Positions 1-11,256 of a stretch of DNA of 64,000 nt are shown piece after piece. The notes below the pieces were generated by a model that worked only from the letters and a program-made list of their open reading frames with translations, was not told the origin of the DNA and searched no databases. The DNA comes from Symbiodinium microadriaticum. Taxonomy: Eukaryota > Sar > Dinophyceae > Suessiales > Symbiodiniaceae. The DNA lies in the NCBI GenBank assembly GCA_001939145.1, contig LSRX01000010.1, positions 872,109 to 936,108 on the forward strand, given 5' to 3'. Made by a program: the position numbers and the translations under genes. Within the stretch, counting starts at the first letter, position 1. Each line of letters starts with the position of its first letter.

Positions 1-118
1 TGGGTGGGTGGGCTTGTGTGTGTGTGTGTGTGTGTTGTGTTTTGCTCTTGTATGTCTGCATGTGTGTATGTGACGCATGTATGTATGTATGTATGTATGT
101 ATGCATGTATGTACCCCT
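1..118. repeat. GT and ATGT microsatellites
   Basis: A (GT)n run at about 15-36 is followed by (ATGT)n at about 76-115. Both are simple-sequence tracts. Open frames that cross them are artefacts of the repeat. Confidence 0.95.
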
Positions 119-2500
119 ATTTATTCCATCAGGGAGTAGTAAGCATCTTGGGCTACAGTTCGGGCAAGAACTGGGGTCTGAAAGACACTTTCAGGTAGTA
201 CGAGTTGTCTGAAAGAACCTTTGCGGTTCAGGGCTTCGGGTAGGAAGACACGTCTGAACGAAACTCTGAAGCTTGGAGCATCTTGGAGCTTATAATCTAA
301 AGCTGAGGTGTGTGGTTCCGACATAGGTGTCATGGGTGCGTGTGGGGAGCACCCGGCCGCGTGCACCCTTCGTAGCAGTGCGCCCGCCCCCAGACCACCG
401 GAAGATCGTGCATCCCAGTGTTTACTACAGTGGCATTCAGAAGCCGGAACAAGGATTTGGGATGCCTTGCTCCACAATTACACCTTTTTTGCAATTATTT
501 AGGGCCTTCTAGTGGTTCCTAAAATCTAATCTGGCATCCAAGTGGGGACTTGGGCATGAATGTTGGCAGTTGCCTTGGGGGGAGGGGGATGGGGGGCGAG
601 CGGGGGAGGGGTCTGGGGTAGGAAGGCTTGTTTGGAGAAGGAGCCCGGAAAGCCACGATCAAACTGCTAAATTGTCGGCTCAGGGTCAGCACCATTGATT
701 CAAAAAGATCTGCACAAGTCCCGGAGACATCGTTGATGGCCTGCTTTTTGTTTGAGGATTTGCACGGCTTCGAGCATAAGGGTTGAGGTGAGTTTAGGAT
801 AGTCTAGGCTGTGCAAGCTTTCGAACCTCACAACTTCGCCGACCGGTCGAGGCGGGTTTACACGGCTCAAGGCTTGCATGGCTTGAGGTTTGTTCAGGTG
901 CTCGGCCCGTGGTCGTGCCATTGATGTGTCCGATGGGAAAACTGCCCGAAGGCTTTTTAAATCGCACATCAGCAGCCAGCTTTTGAAGTACATTTCCCCG
1001 GCCGAATCATACTGCGCCTGCCCTTGTCCCAAACCTCCGAGACCCGAGACCAAAACTGCATCCTGCCATTCAAAAGCATTCAACCATTGCCGGTTGGTCC
1101 AAGATAAATTCCTAAAGATTCGCTTGCCATAAAAAACCCGAAACCCTGGCCCTAAACCCTACAGCCTGAAACCCTAAACCGTACTGAACCGTGTGTTAAC
1201 CTGCGTCTGTGAGTGGCCATGCTTAGCAATAGGAGCTGCTGCTGAAGGGTTTAGTGTCTGGCGTGTAACAGGTTCTTGTCGAGGACCTTAATGTCCACGT
1301 AACCCTTTCTTACATCTAAGAAACCACTACCACGATCATCACCATCACTAATAACAGTATCAATCTTATCGTTATCAATCTTGTTACACGTTATTACTAT
1401 AACTGGCGAACAAGGCTCAAATAATGCACTTCCGCGTTCTGTAACTGACGATGACTTCCTGAATACGAACCCCATATACCGTAACTCTGCACATGATGTG
1501 TTGCTGTTTGACTGGTCGGGGGAAGTTTATTCAAGGCCCATGGCTTCCTGGCCTCTCCAACTACGTCGAAGTAGTCGATGGGGTGAAGTTGTGAAGCGAT
1601 ATCTTGCATCTCTTCCTGCGTCGGCAGCTCTCATGTTGCAGGCTGAGCTGGGGAACGCATGCTTCTGCGCATAGCCCGGGCGCAGCTTCTTTCGCTTTTC
1701 GACTGCCACTCTTACTTCGGCCTCCTGCCGTTCACACTTACATACAGTGAGAAATGTCTCTGCGAGCGAGCATCCTCTGAATGATTCTGAATGCTCAAGC
1801 GCATGGAAGCACAACAATTTCTGCATACATGGTCCCAGGAGCTGAATTGGGTAGTCTGCATCCGTTTGCGTGTACTCTTCCGTAAACCTGCAACCCAGAC
1901 CCCTAAAATCCTCGAACCTCGGACCGATATACCCTAAACCCTAAACCTGGCTCGGAACCCGAAACCAGCCTCCATCCGTCGCAAGTCTGCCATCCTCGGG
2001 GTTAACTCGAAGGAAATTCAAAGAAGCGCACAGTTTTAAGGCTTAGAGGCTGGGGTTTTACCGGTTTGGGGGTAGTTAATGAAGTTTAGAAGTCAGGGTG
2101 CGAAAATCCAGGCATGCGCATTTTGCGAAGTCCTTGCGAAAGGGAGACGCAGGAAGTACGTTAAGTGCTGGGTCTTGTTCACCTCAACAGCTTCAAGCGT
2201 ATTTTTGAAGTGATGGTCATACTAGCAAGGACGACGACGGCAAAATAGCACCGGGAATGGATCTCAAGGCCCACGGCTTTGAATAGTCGGAGGGCGTGAT
2301 ACCCCGGAACCACTAGACCCTATCAGCATCAGACTCTAAAGCCTGAACCCTTGAGCCGACACAGTACACCCTCAATCCTCAGCCGAAACTCCACCTGATC
2401 CTGAACCTACTGCTTAGGGTTCCGTACTGTGGGATTTAAGTAAGACCGAAAACAGACTTTTTTTTGGCGAGGAGGAGGTCAGGTATGACCTCTGATCTTG
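119..2500. other. Mostly non-coding, weak exon hints
   Basis: No complete gene is seen. Degenerate CCCTAAA words lie near 1131-1190 and 1930-1950. A minus-strand frame at about 1510-1640 reads like protein (it includes LPTQEEMQDIASQLHPIDYF) and may be an exon, but no clean donor was found. Open frames at 330-480 and 700-1080 have no convincing splice sites. Confidence 0.4.
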
Positions 2501-2535
2501 GACCCTTCCTTTGTCCTTGAGGGCCTTATATAGAC

Positions 2536-2643
2536 ACATGTGTATGTGTATGTATGTATGTATGTGTATATATATATATATATCGTGTACACATACCTGC
2601 ATAATTAGTTGGATGTGGAGAGAGACAGAGAGCGAGCGAGAGC

Positions 2644-2675
<32 letters not shown>

Positions 2676-2720
2676 AGAAGCAAAGAGAGGAGAGCGAGTG
2701 AAAGCGAGAGCGAAAGCCAG
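2536..2720. repeat. TGTA/TA and GA-rich microsatellites
   Basis: A (TGTA)n/(TA)n tract at 2540-2583 is followed by a long purine (GA)n tract at 2615-2715. Long Ser/Leu frames on the minus strand here come only from the GA repeat. Confidence 0.95.
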
Positions 2721-2769
2721 AGCGAGAGCCAGAGCACAGACAGACAAACAGACAGACCAAAACTGCAAC

Positions 2770-3050
2770 GTTCGAGCCGAGCTGCATATCTTCGTCGTCT
2801 CCTTCGACCCCTCGCTTCGCTCGCTGCTTGCGATCTTCCTCCGGCTTCTTTGGTTCAGCTGAGGTTTAGGGGTGAGGCTTTTGGGTAGCTTATGGATAAG
2901 AACGCCCTTCCTAAACCTGGATACAGCCCTTATAGAAGCGCCCTATAGACAATGCAAAACAATCTGAGGCCAAGACATCCAACTCCGCCATCTTCTTCTG
3001 TAGCTCGAAAAGCCTCTGGTCTTCTTCCATTCGGGTCTGCTCCATGTCGC
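2770..3050 (-). CDS. Two exons, acidic coiled-coil-like protein
   Basis: Exon 2961-3050 follows a TTTTCAG acceptor and encodes a charged helical run starting DMEQTRMEEDQRLFELQKKM. It is followed by a 102-nt intron and exon 2770-2858, beginning EPKKPEEDRKQRAKRGVEGD. The proposed donor (GTTTTG) and acceptor (CCTCAG) join in frame with one Ser codon across the junction. Both exons are rich in Glu and Lys, as in a coiled-coil or linker. Upstream ATG and downstream exons were not found with matching phase. Function unknown. Confidence 0.7.
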
Positions 3051-3325
3051 CTGAAAAATGCAGGGCTCCAAAAGAGTGATCTCGGATTTTTTATGGTGGT
3101 GGGTTTAGGGTTTCTAGGGGCTACATTGGGCTTTGGGTTTTAGGGCATAGAAAGCAACAGCCATAAGGGCTCCGAAATTTTAATGTCTTGGCCTTGGAGT
3201 GCTTGGTAGAACAGTAGAACAAACCAAGCACAGCAAGTGCCCCCATCAACCGGAGTTATGATGTACTGGCCCGATATTTTTTTCGGACTTCGACGCCATG
3301 TTGCCTTGAGTCACTTCCCACGGCT

Positions 3326-3532
3326 TTACAGCATCTTTGTTGAGTGTCTGCCCTGGGTGTGCAACCAGGAATCAAATGCTTTGTCGAATCTGTTGCTGAA
3401 TACACCCTGAATCACACCGCAAACCTCTAATTCTTACTCGAAGCTCTATGTTGCCGGGGCACTGACAAGATCCGCACCTATGTCAGCTCCTTTGGAGAAA
3501 ATGCCGCCACCAACTCGCATGGAGAACGACAC
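3326..3532 (-). CDS. H+-pyrophosphatase-motif exon plus terminal exon
   Basis: Exon 3467-3532 encodes 22 residues including RVGGGIFSKGADIGADL. By eye this matches the conserved RVGGGI(Y/F)TKAADVGADL segment of membrane-bound H+-translocating pyrophosphatases at about 14 of 17 positions, and it ends at a GTCAGT donor. A second exon (3326-3406, after GATTCAG) joins in phase and runs to TAA, but its 26 residues do not resemble the VGKVE...DDPRNP continuation expected in that family. The sequence may be a fragment, a relic, or a gene with a different partner exon. No other pyrophosphatase exon was found in the window. Confidence 0.5.
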
Positions 3533-3539
3533 CTTGGTT

Positions 3540-4460
3540 TCGTATGTCGCCAGGACTATAGTTTCGTCGTCCTCAGGACTCTAGTCTAGTCTAGGGGGAA
3601 AGAGGCTTTGGATCTCACAAAGTGCGAAGGTACGACGAAGTTTCGGTTTGCCGTAGTGCGGGGCTTCTTGAACCTAGGGCAAGTGCTTTAGCCAGCATCC
3701 TTCAACTGAGTATCCTACAACTGTGGGTCCAGAGTGGGCCAGAGTGGGGCCCTTATTTTCTGACGATTCAACAGCCATAAGCCGTTAAAGCCTACAGTGA
3801 TATGCAGTGATTCACTTTGTCGTAAACCCTGAGACCCCATGGCGCCATGTGGCAATGGAAGCTCCTGAGCCAAAACCGGACAAGGAAAGCGTGTCCTGCG
3901 CTGGAGTCCAAGGTGGTTCTCGCCACAACCTTTTCCTCTGTACGTCGACTACATGGTTTCTGCCTGACTCTCTGCCTCTTCCTCGCTCGGTCTCTCTCGC
4001 TGTGCTTCCATACTGGGATCCTCAGCAATCGGACTGTCCTGGATGAGGAGCCACATGCCAGCCATGCCTGAGCGATGGCGGCCCCTTGTTGAGGAGCCTA
4101 GAAGCGAACCACAAGCGCGAAGGACCGCCCCCTTTGTAAAGAGCCCCCTACCCGAAGTCAGCTTAGGGCTTTAGGGTTTAGGGCAAGTGTACCATGGAAA
4201 GCTACAGACCCAAAGCCGGAGGCCTCAGCACAAAGCACCGGACCGGTTGCGAAGGTGCGAATGCTCAGTTTCAAATGCTACACCTCCCGAAACCCAGCTT
4301 AGAGTTAGAGCCCTGAGCCCCAACACCCTAAAGCCTATAGGCACCCCTTCCTTCCAGCCTATTCTGGGGCGCCTGAATAGTCAATCGGTTGCAGATTGAA
4401 TATTAGGACTACGAGAGGAGACTATCTCAGTACCAAGTATACGCAAAACCCCATCTCACA
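3540..4460. other. Intergenic or intronic, ambiguous open frames
   Basis: A GC-rich patch at 3800-4050 is open in several frames on both strands, so I make no gene call. The rest holds scattered CCCTAAA words (about 4160-4340). Confidence 0.5.
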
Positions 4461-4461
4461 T

Positions 4462-4564
4462 GGGTAGTTCTCTAAATTATTAGGGTCCCTTTTTAGGTCC
4501 CAAAATAGTATGGCACCCTTATAAAGGGGATCCTAAAAGGGATCCGAATTGAGAGAACTATCCA
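4462..4564. mobile_element. MITE, family A
   Basis: A ~100-bp element with inverted ends: GGTAGTTCTCTAAATT at the left and AATTGAGAGAACTATCC at the right. The internal segment contains GGGTCCC and GGGATCC. Related copies lie at 5042-5134 and 49337-49432. It has no coding capacity and looks like a non-autonomous DNA transposon. Confidence 0.75.
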
Positions 4565-5041
4565 CGTTGGAAGCCCTGAAAGGACGCGCCTCCCAGGGCC
4601 AGGGATGTTGCCAGCAGTCCTCCAATGGAGCCAGTCCTGCCGAGTGTTGGTTTAGGGCTCTTTTGTTGCCAGGGGGGCCTCAACCCTAAACCCCAAATCC
4701 TGAACGGGGAACATCGAGTTCGAGGGCTAAGGCTGTAATGAAGGTCTTACGAAAATTTAGGGGTTTCGGAGCTAGTTCCTGCGGAAATCAGGGTAGTTAG
4801 AGGGTTTCGCTGTTTGTTCGGGAATAACTTGGCTCAAGGCTCACGAGTTCCGAAACCCTGTACTCTATGAGGGTTTAGGGTTTAGGGCTTATATACACCC
4901 TCAAACCTTCCAGCCGGAACGCCTAAGCCTGTAAACTGACTCGAGAAAAGGCTAAGGTTCGGATTTCGGGAGTGAGCGTCGCAGTAGAGCCATGGACCCC
5001 GATGCCTACAAAGACTAACTAGGCCCAATAGGACAGGGCTG

Positions 5042-5134
5042 TCCTTCTCTAAATTAGCCCTTCTAGGTCCTCAATATGGTACGGCACCCTTCTAAAAAGG
5101 ACCCATAAAGAGCCCCTAATTTACGGAACTACCA
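5042..5134. mobile_element. MITE, family A copy
   Basis: Same layout as 4462-4564: CTTCTCTAAATTAG at the left, TAATTTACGGAACTACC at the right, ACGGCACCCTT in the middle. The ends have diverged. Confidence 0.7.
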
Positions 5135-5243
5135 AACAATGTAGGGCTTCAGGCCAAACGGCCTCAGGGTGTGGGACTCATGTTTTGAAGTCGGCGCGCG
5201 CAGGGCTCGATGCTACATCCAAAAAACCGACAGCTACACCTAC

Positions 5244-5327
5244 ATCGGATTGCGACATCAACTCTTCGAATGCTTCAGCTAGAGCTCCAGGGTTGGTAGT
5301 GAGATCTTCTGTTCTGTCTGAGCCTTC
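5244..5327 (-). CDS. Single exon, unknown protein
   Basis: TTGCAG acceptor, GTAGGT donor, and exactly 28 codons between them. The peptide starts EGSDRTEDLTTNPGALAEAF and continues with acidic and helical residues. Not recognised. The same frame stays open on both sides of the proposed exon. Confidence 0.55.
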
Positions 5328-6149
5328 CTGCAAGGTGTTCTGGGGCCTAGGCGCGCACGAAGCCGATGCACACTGCCAGCCCACCGTCTCAACCATAAAC
5401 TCTAAACCAAGGATCACGGCTTGAGGAGGACACTAACAGAGTAGGCCGGACAAGCCTCAGTTTGGGTCCATATGGCTATACTTACCACCTCCTTCCCAAG
5501 TCCCTGCGCCTTTTACTTAAGCGCGAGCTCCACGATCTCCGTCGAGATTTTGGGTTCATTAAAATACGAGAGAAGGACATCTCTTTAGGGCTTAAGGTTG
5601 AGGGTTTCTCGAACATGAAGTCTACAGCCTGCAAGCCTCGCCTGATTTAAGTAGAACACAGGGGAGATACACCCGACGCCCTCAGTCGTGGTAGAACAAC
5701 CTCCAATCGCAGAAAAACTTAAATATAGCCCGAGCGACACTAAAGTTTCACCTCACCTGAACCAAAAAAAATTGCCCAAGTAGCCCTGGCCTGATCCCAA
5801 TCTGCAATGCGTCGAAGAGCTCCAGGCCAAGCCTTATGCTGCGGTTTGTTTAGCCTTTTTAGTCTTTGAGGAGGCATGGCTTAGGGTTCATGGTTCGGGT
5901 TGCAGACTGTGTAAGACTTCGTGGGCAACGATGAATGAAGGGGTTTGGGTGGATTTGGATTGAAGGATTTAAAGCTTCGGGTGATGTAGACCCCGATGGC
6001 TAGTCGTTAGGACATTTACTGCTGCGACATTCAGGAGGATTCCTTCCAAAGGGATCTGTATGTATCGGTACTCTTCTGCAACCTCACACATCTCGTTGCT
6101 ATCTATTTACGCCTTGTTGGAATTTACCGTTGATGAAACAGCTACTTGT

Positions 6150-6320
6150 AGTGAACCCACGCGTTTCTTCCGAAGGATTGCCATCTCTGGGTGCGTTTGC
6201 TTGACGCCCATGGACGGCGGGTTCAACACAAAGTATGCGCTTGGAGCCAAGGGCCCCGATGACTTGTCAACGGCAGTTCTTCTGGATCGGGGCTCCTTCA
6301 CTGTTGACCTTTGTAGACGG
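6150..6320 (-). CDS. Possible exon (strand ambiguous)
   Basis: The minus frame reads LAPSAYFVLNPPSMGVKQTH and ends at a GTAGCT donor near 6144. A plus-strand frame over the same bases is equally open. Kept as a weak candidate because better-supported genes in the window are on the minus strand. Confidence 0.3.
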
Positions 6321-6481
6321 TTCAACCCTCGGTGTAGGGCCTTAAGGCTTTGCACACACCGCTTTCGATGGGCAGCGGCAGCGAGAACTTACGGGGGAGT
6401 GGGGGTACGGTTGGAGTGAGAAATCCCTTTGAAGACCCTGAGCCCTAAGTCCTAAACCCTTTTTCCTGGTACCCCAAAGCC

Positions 6482-6604
6482 CTAAAAACCCAAAGCCCGC
6501 TCGGCAAGCGGCGCATGGGCCAGGCGCGTCTGCCCCTGCACGGTGACGCTGACGCCGACCTGTGCCTCAACCCGGGCCAGGCTAAGGGGCGACTGCAGGA
6601 CGAT
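6482..6604 (-). CDS. Terminal exon candidate, unknown
   Basis: A pyrimidine-rich acceptor (CTTGTCGCTGTCAG) opens a 40-residue frame ending at TAG. Third positions are very GC-rich (GTC, CTG, GCC) and the peptide begins IVLQSPLSLARVEAQVGVSV. Plus-strand frames here are also open, so the strand rests on the splice signal. Confidence 0.5.
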   Translation of the reverse strand: MVLQSPLSLARVEAQVGVSVTVQGQTRLAHAPLAERALGF

Positions 6605-7189
6605 CTGACAGCGACAAGGTGTATACTGGTGTCGTCAGCGCTTCGCTGCTCCATCAAAACATGTCGCCTGGGAGTTATTTTGGAAGGTGTAACAAGCTTT
6701 TGTATGACGGCATTTTGCCCGAGCACTAGATTCTTTGACCATCCGTAGTCCGTGCCCGATCCGCCGGCTGGCCTTGCATGACATTCTGCAGTTTGACAGA
6801 AAGTTTACACATCTGGACAAGCTTTCTATGAAGTGTTCGTCAAGTCCTCTATAGTACATGGTAGAAACATAGAGTAGAGCGCTGTTTTGGCATCATATTT
6901 TTGTGCAGTGTTAGCACAGCTGCAACATATTGAATTCAAGGGTCCTGCAATGGCTGCATGGCCGTAACTTCTTGCAACTTGTGCGGTTTTGCATGATAGG
7001 CCCCTCGGGCTTCGAAGCAAGGTATCCACGGTTTGTGCCGACATCGTTGGGGACTGAACTACAGGGTTTGCTACAAAGATGCGAACCCTAAACGATCCTA
7101 AAAGTCCCTAAGCCAGCCGTGTGCGGGCCTAACTATTTGGCAAATGGTCTCTGGGTACTTGATTGCGTGGAATCACATCTCTTTTGCAT

Positions 7190-7370
7190 CTGCTCGGCAC
7201 TTACTGGGTGGTGCACCATCCAAGCATGAGAACGAATCAGCGCGGAAGATAACTAACTTGAATTCCGGCCCGGCGCTGGGCATTCGTCCGGCCCAGCCCC
7301 TTGTGCTAAAATGCATGCAGTAGCCTATCGTACAGTACAACAGGGCCAGCTCCTCGCACTGGGCCCCCGG
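7190..7370 (-). CDS. Possible exon, unknown
   Basis: A minus frame with GC-rich codons (CEELALLYCTIGYCMHF...) lies between a GGCCCAG acceptor-like site and a stop near 7173. No clear donor. Weak. Confidence 0.3.
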
Positions 7371-7489
7371 CACTCAGCAAGTTTAGCGCAGCACCAACGG
7401 CGAAGCAAGCGACCGCACGAGGACCAGCTGTACCCATAACCTCTGAGCACAGAGGCGTTAAACTTGAATAGGGCCCAGGCTTTGGGAGT

Positions 7490-7622
7490 CTATTTTCGCA
7501 GGGATGCGGGCTTTCTCGCAGTGGATTCGGAGCTCTGTCGGATCGAGATAGGTTTCCGCAGGGTCTCCAAGTGGTGCGACAGGTGAACGAAGTGCTTTAG
7601 CAAGGGCTTGTCGACTCGTCGA
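7490..7622 (-). CDS. Terminal exon, basic peptide
   Basis: Acceptor GAAACAG, then 43 residues ending at TAG: a Lys/His/Leu helix (VDKPLLKHFVHLSHHLETLR) followed by a Ser/Arg-rich tail. Not recognised. Confidence 0.5.
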
Positions 7623-7679
7623 CTGTTTCTATGGCCCCATCTTTGTAAGAGAAACCCTGAACGCTAGACCCTAAACCTT

Positions 7680-7862
7680 TCATAATGCTTGTGGTCTAGC
7701 GAGTGCCGAAAATTTTGGACTTCGTCCGACTTCGTCGTCGTAGACTTTGATTTTACCATTGCAAAAAGCAGCTACGTCCATCTGGAGGTGGACGAGCAGC
7801 TCGACCAAAGTTTGCACTTTGCGGAACAACAGCCAAACTAAAATCTGGCCATGAACAACAAC
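7680..7862 (-). CDS. Exon, hydrophobic helix then acidic segment
   Basis: After a GCGTTGCAG acceptor, 60 codons are open to a TAG at 7680. An apolar stretch (ILVWLLFRKVQTLVELLVHL) may be membrane-associated. It is followed by a KIKVYDDEVGR-type segment. An internal GTAGCT could be the true donor. Function unknown. Confidence 0.5.
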   Translation of the reverse strand, partial: VVVHGQILVWLLFRKVQTLVELLVHLQMDVAAFCNGKIKVYDDEVGRSPKFSALARPQAL

Positions 7863-7969
7863 CTGCAACGCACTGGGGTTTAGGGTGCAGGTAAAAGGAC
7901 AAACTTTACACCCTGGTATACCCGATGCAAAGCATCACGCTCGCTAGACGTGCTGATGACAGCAGTGGG

Positions 7970-8480
7970 CGCTTAGCCCCAACCCTAAACCCTAAACCCC
8001 TAAACCCTAAACCCTAACCCCTAAGCCCTTAAACACTATCTCACTATCCCGAGAGCTTCACCTCAGAGCGGACTGGGGTCGGCGCGTACCAGCCTCCCAG
8101 AAAAAGCAATGCCAGGATCTCAGCATCAGGAACAAGGGACCCCCCCCAACCCCTTCACCCAATATCCTGCAATAAACCCTTGCCCCCTCTGAACCCAAAG
8201 ACTACAAGCCGGATAAATTTACCCTTGGGCGCTGAACTCCAAAACCGCAAGCTTGAACCCCAAGCCCCAAAAATCGTAGCACTACACACCCTCAAACCCT
8301 AAATCCCCAAACCGTAAGCCCTATAAACCCCCACAGCCCTCTTTTGAGCAGGGACTGCAATGCACTAAGCCCTGAATCCCTTCAGCCAAGCCCTAACACC
8401 CAAGACCTGTCAAATCCTGCCCTTCCGGTGCGAGCCCAGATCCAAAGCCTTCCCTAGATTCCAGTGTAGTCTTCAGTGGT
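7970..8480. repeat. Degenerate CCCTAAA tract
   Basis: Perfect and broken CCCTAAA units at 7982-8035 and scattered copies to 8480. Interstitial telomere-like sequence; no gene seen. Confidence 0.85.
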
Positions 8481-8802
8481 TTAGGGGTTTTGTTTGAAGC
8501 TTTGGAGGCTAGGGGCTTATTTTTTAGTTTAAGGGTTTGGGGTTTAGGCAGGGTTCAGCCTTTAGGCTCTAGGCCTGCCTTGGCTTATACAAAAAGCGGA
8601 AACCAGTCTGATCATGAGATGAAGTATAATGCGTGTTCTACTTGTGCCGGTGGTCGTATCTGTATCTGTACGCTCCTGTCATTAGAGCAAAGCAGGAGTG
8701 CATCATTAAACGTGCATGCCTGCAAACATCCAGACATCGATGCGCGCAAGTATATGGTTGCCAGAGGGGTGACTGCAAGTGCGACAGAAGATTCAGGTAA
8801 CC

Positions 8803-8935
8803 CTACTTTGGGCAGGGAATGCCCTGCACATGCCCTGATGTTGCGGCCGCCCCAATGATTGCCATCGTTGTTTCACTCAACTTTAACATCATGTCTGCAT
8901 CTGGTCTCCATGGATGCCAGCCAGACAAACCCCTT
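8803..8935 (-). CDS. Possible exon, unknown
   Basis: The minus frame includes GLSGWHPWRPDADMMLKLSE and continues to a stop at 8803, with a possible GTGCAG donor inside. Composition looks coding. Boundaries uncertain. Confidence 0.4.
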
Positions 8936-9193
8936 TTTCCACAACCCCTAAAACCCCAAACAAAATACCCTAGCAGCTGAAGTCCCCAAGACTCTGTTTG
9001 AACTTCACCTAATGCCATCTCTTTGGGGTTCCCTGCTTGTCCTAACTGTCGCATCAGACCTACTATCCCCCTTCAAGCCATAGCCTCTACATCATTGTCT
9101 AGGGTGTAGGGTTTAGGCTTTAGGGAATCGTAGTATCATACACCCCCCCCCCCCCCAAAAAAAAAAATAACACTGTCGCATGAGACTCTATCT

Positions 9194-9309
9194 CTACCCC
9201 CTCCCCCTCTCTGAGACGGGTGCGATGGGGATCGTGCGGCCCATGTAGACGTTGACCCCCTTGGAGATGAGGAAGCCGATGTCGACCACTCGCTTGGGCC
9301 CCTGGTCCT
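9194..9309 (-). CDS. Exon, unknown conserved-looking peptide
   Basis: Acceptor GCGGAAG, then 37 residues to TAG. Third positions are almost all G or C. The core reads PKRVVDIGFLISKGVNVYMG then RTIPIAP, which resembles a folded enzyme segment but I cannot name it. The last residues are low-complexity, so splicing may occur before the stop. Confidence 0.6.
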
Positions 9310-9327
9310 CTTCCGCGATTTTGGGAG

Positions 9328-9419
9328 GTTCCGAAAATAAGGGGTACCTTATTTTGGGGTCCTTATTATGAGGATCCTACTATTTAGGGTGCTATACTAG
9401 GGTCCCCTATTTTTGGAAA
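9328..9419. mobile_element. MITE, family C
   Basis: About 92 bp, left end GTTCCGAAAATAAGGGGTACC, right end GGTCCCCTATTTTTGGAAAC. A second copy is at 35381-35474. The inner part carries GGATCCTA...TATTTAGGGTG. Non-coding. Confidence 0.7.
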
Positions 9420-9598
9420 CCAAGTCTGAGTCGGGATTTAGAAATTGGAAGGGTCTACGAGCCCCTCCCCTAAATCTGAATTCTGAAGACTAAACAGGCT
9501 TCGGATGGTTAAGACACACCTTCGTTGCCGAAGTTGTCAAGTTACCGCAATTTTTGCAATAGAACCAGCCACCAAATTCAATGAGGCTTCAACAGACT

Positions 9599-9964
9599 CT
9601 ACGACTCTACGATGTTTCTGTCACTGGTTAGACGCGGTGATGAAAAGTTCCCCTGTATTGCGCGTTCCCCCGTCTCGGTTACATGCGTGCAGTCCTCAAG
9701 GAGCATGAAAGACGTGAAATAGGAGACAGTGAAGAGACCCAGGGATGCTCCGGCCAAGGAGTAGAAGAGCGCCTCAGCACTAGAAGTTGCAAGCTTTGCT
9801 TGCGGATTTGCCTGCGTGAACACCTCTCCAGGATATGCTGTGGAGCCTCGATCTCTCAGAAATTGCGGGACAGGATCGGTACAATGAGGATCTCGCAAAC
9901 AAGTGCCGAAAACACTATGCGCATATTGGGCAAACCCCCGCTGAACTTGTGTTGAACAGTTCAC
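9599..9964 (-). CDS. Possible exon with a membrane helix
   Basis: A 121-codon minus frame contains an apolar segment (ALFYSLAGASLGLFTVSYFT) fit for one transmembrane helix. The plus strand is also open over 9835-10113 with a well-charged peptide, so strand and frame are uncertain. Confidence 0.35.
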   Translation of the reverse strand: MNCSTQVQRGFAQYAHSVFGTCLRDPHCTDPVPQFLRDRGSTAYPGEVFTQANPQAKLATSSAEALFYSLAGASLGLFTVSYFTSFMLLEDCTHVTETGERAIQGNFSSPRLTSDRNIVES

Positions 9965-10384
9965 AAAGCAGCCAGTGGCACAGTCTGAGGCAAGCGGTAG
10001 GCAAAGACCTGGTTGATTTCGCGCATGGTCCTAGGACTCAAGCTTCGCTTGTTCTTGGCATTGGGTGTGTGAGGGAGACCGATGCATGCCAGAAGATGTC
10101 AGAACGGACCTAGGGCGGAAGATTTCGACGCTGACAATAACCACAGAAAGAACCAGAGACCGCCCGTAACCTTATGAAAGCCCCGCTTGAACTTCGCTGC
10201 AAACTCCAAACACCCTGCCCAGAGACAGAACCCGTCGGGAAAAGGAATACCTTAAGTCATGCTAGCGGTCCCGGTATCATTTGACCCAAACCCTAAACCC
10301 CTGCATCATTAGAGGGTCATCCCTTTAATTGAGGAGATCTTGGAGACTCCGAGCAAGCCCCTCGAATCCGGAAGTCGAAACCCT

Positions 10385-10461
10385 CTCAAAACCCAATCCC
10401 TGCGGCAGCGCCACGCATCTACCACAGGCTGCTCTTCTGGTCCATACGGCGGCCGCACTTC
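10385..10461 (-). CDS. Exon, unknown
   Basis: A strong pyrimidine tract and CTTTCTTTCCAG acceptor precede EVRPPYGPEEQPVVDAWRCR. Possible donors GTTTTG or GTTTCG follow. Other frames are also open. Confidence 0.5.
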
Positions 10462-10959
10462 CTGGAAAGAAAGATCCGACAATACTTCTAAGGGTTGGGT
10501 TTAGGGTTTCTCTGGCTACAACCAGCACCAAGCAACCTGACCGGAGCAAAACATTGCAGGATGTGCAGCTGAAGAAAATGCCATGGCTCGGGCCTGTGTG
10601 GATCTGAAAGCATGTGTAGTTTTCGCTGTTCCGGGTTCCGGGTTTCGGGTTTGAGACTGCGGTTTCTGGAGGCTTCCAGTTCTGCGCAGCTCCATGCATT
10701 GTATCCTCAGACCAAAGAAAGAAGTCCCAACTAGTAAGAAATCGATGCGACACAACTGGCAAGACTCCCTAGGCCCCAGGTAGGACTCATATGGCATAAT
10801 ATGCCATATTATGGCTACACCCCAAAACTAAGCCCTTTTGCAACTGGCTTGCAACGTCACACCAGGACAGCTGACTCGCCTAAACCCTTTTTTTGAGTAG
10901 GGACTGCAATGCATCAAGCCCTATAAACTCTAAACCCCTAAACCCTAAACTAGACCCCT

Positions 10960-11045
10960 TTGGCCTTGACGAAGGAAATCTCTTCAGAGATGATCTCGAA
11001 GGCGGACCCTCGGGTGGAAAGGACCATCATGACCTCAGCAGCGAA
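10960..11045 (-). CDS. Exon candidate, unknown
   Basis: After AGGATAG the minus frame reads FAAEVMMVLSTRGSAFEIIS then an acidic run to TAG. A GC donor is possible just before the stop. The plus strand is also open. Confidence 0.4.
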
Positions 11046-11256
11046 CTATCCTGAAACCCCCAACTTCAGGGGGTTTTACGCTCTCACAACTCAGACAAGC
11101 CAGGCGAGGTTCATGGTGCGAAACTTCAGGCGGTTTTTGGGGTTTAGGAGTTACCTGGATCCTGAAGAACCTAGGACCCATACAGGGAACTCATAGTAAG
11201 GAAGCCTAAGAAAGGTAGTTTCTTCAGGGTCCAGGTAGGGTTTATAGGCTTTGGAC

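Noticed and set aside
3861-3885. A sequence resembling the dinoflagellate spliced-leader end (TGAGCCAAAACC)
   Set aside because: Only part of the leader matches and the core bases differ; no convincing leader relic was found anywhere.
9835-10113. Plus-strand frame with an AGQDRY motif recalling small GTPases
   Set aside because: Only a few residues match, no other G-box is present, and the opposite strand is equally open.
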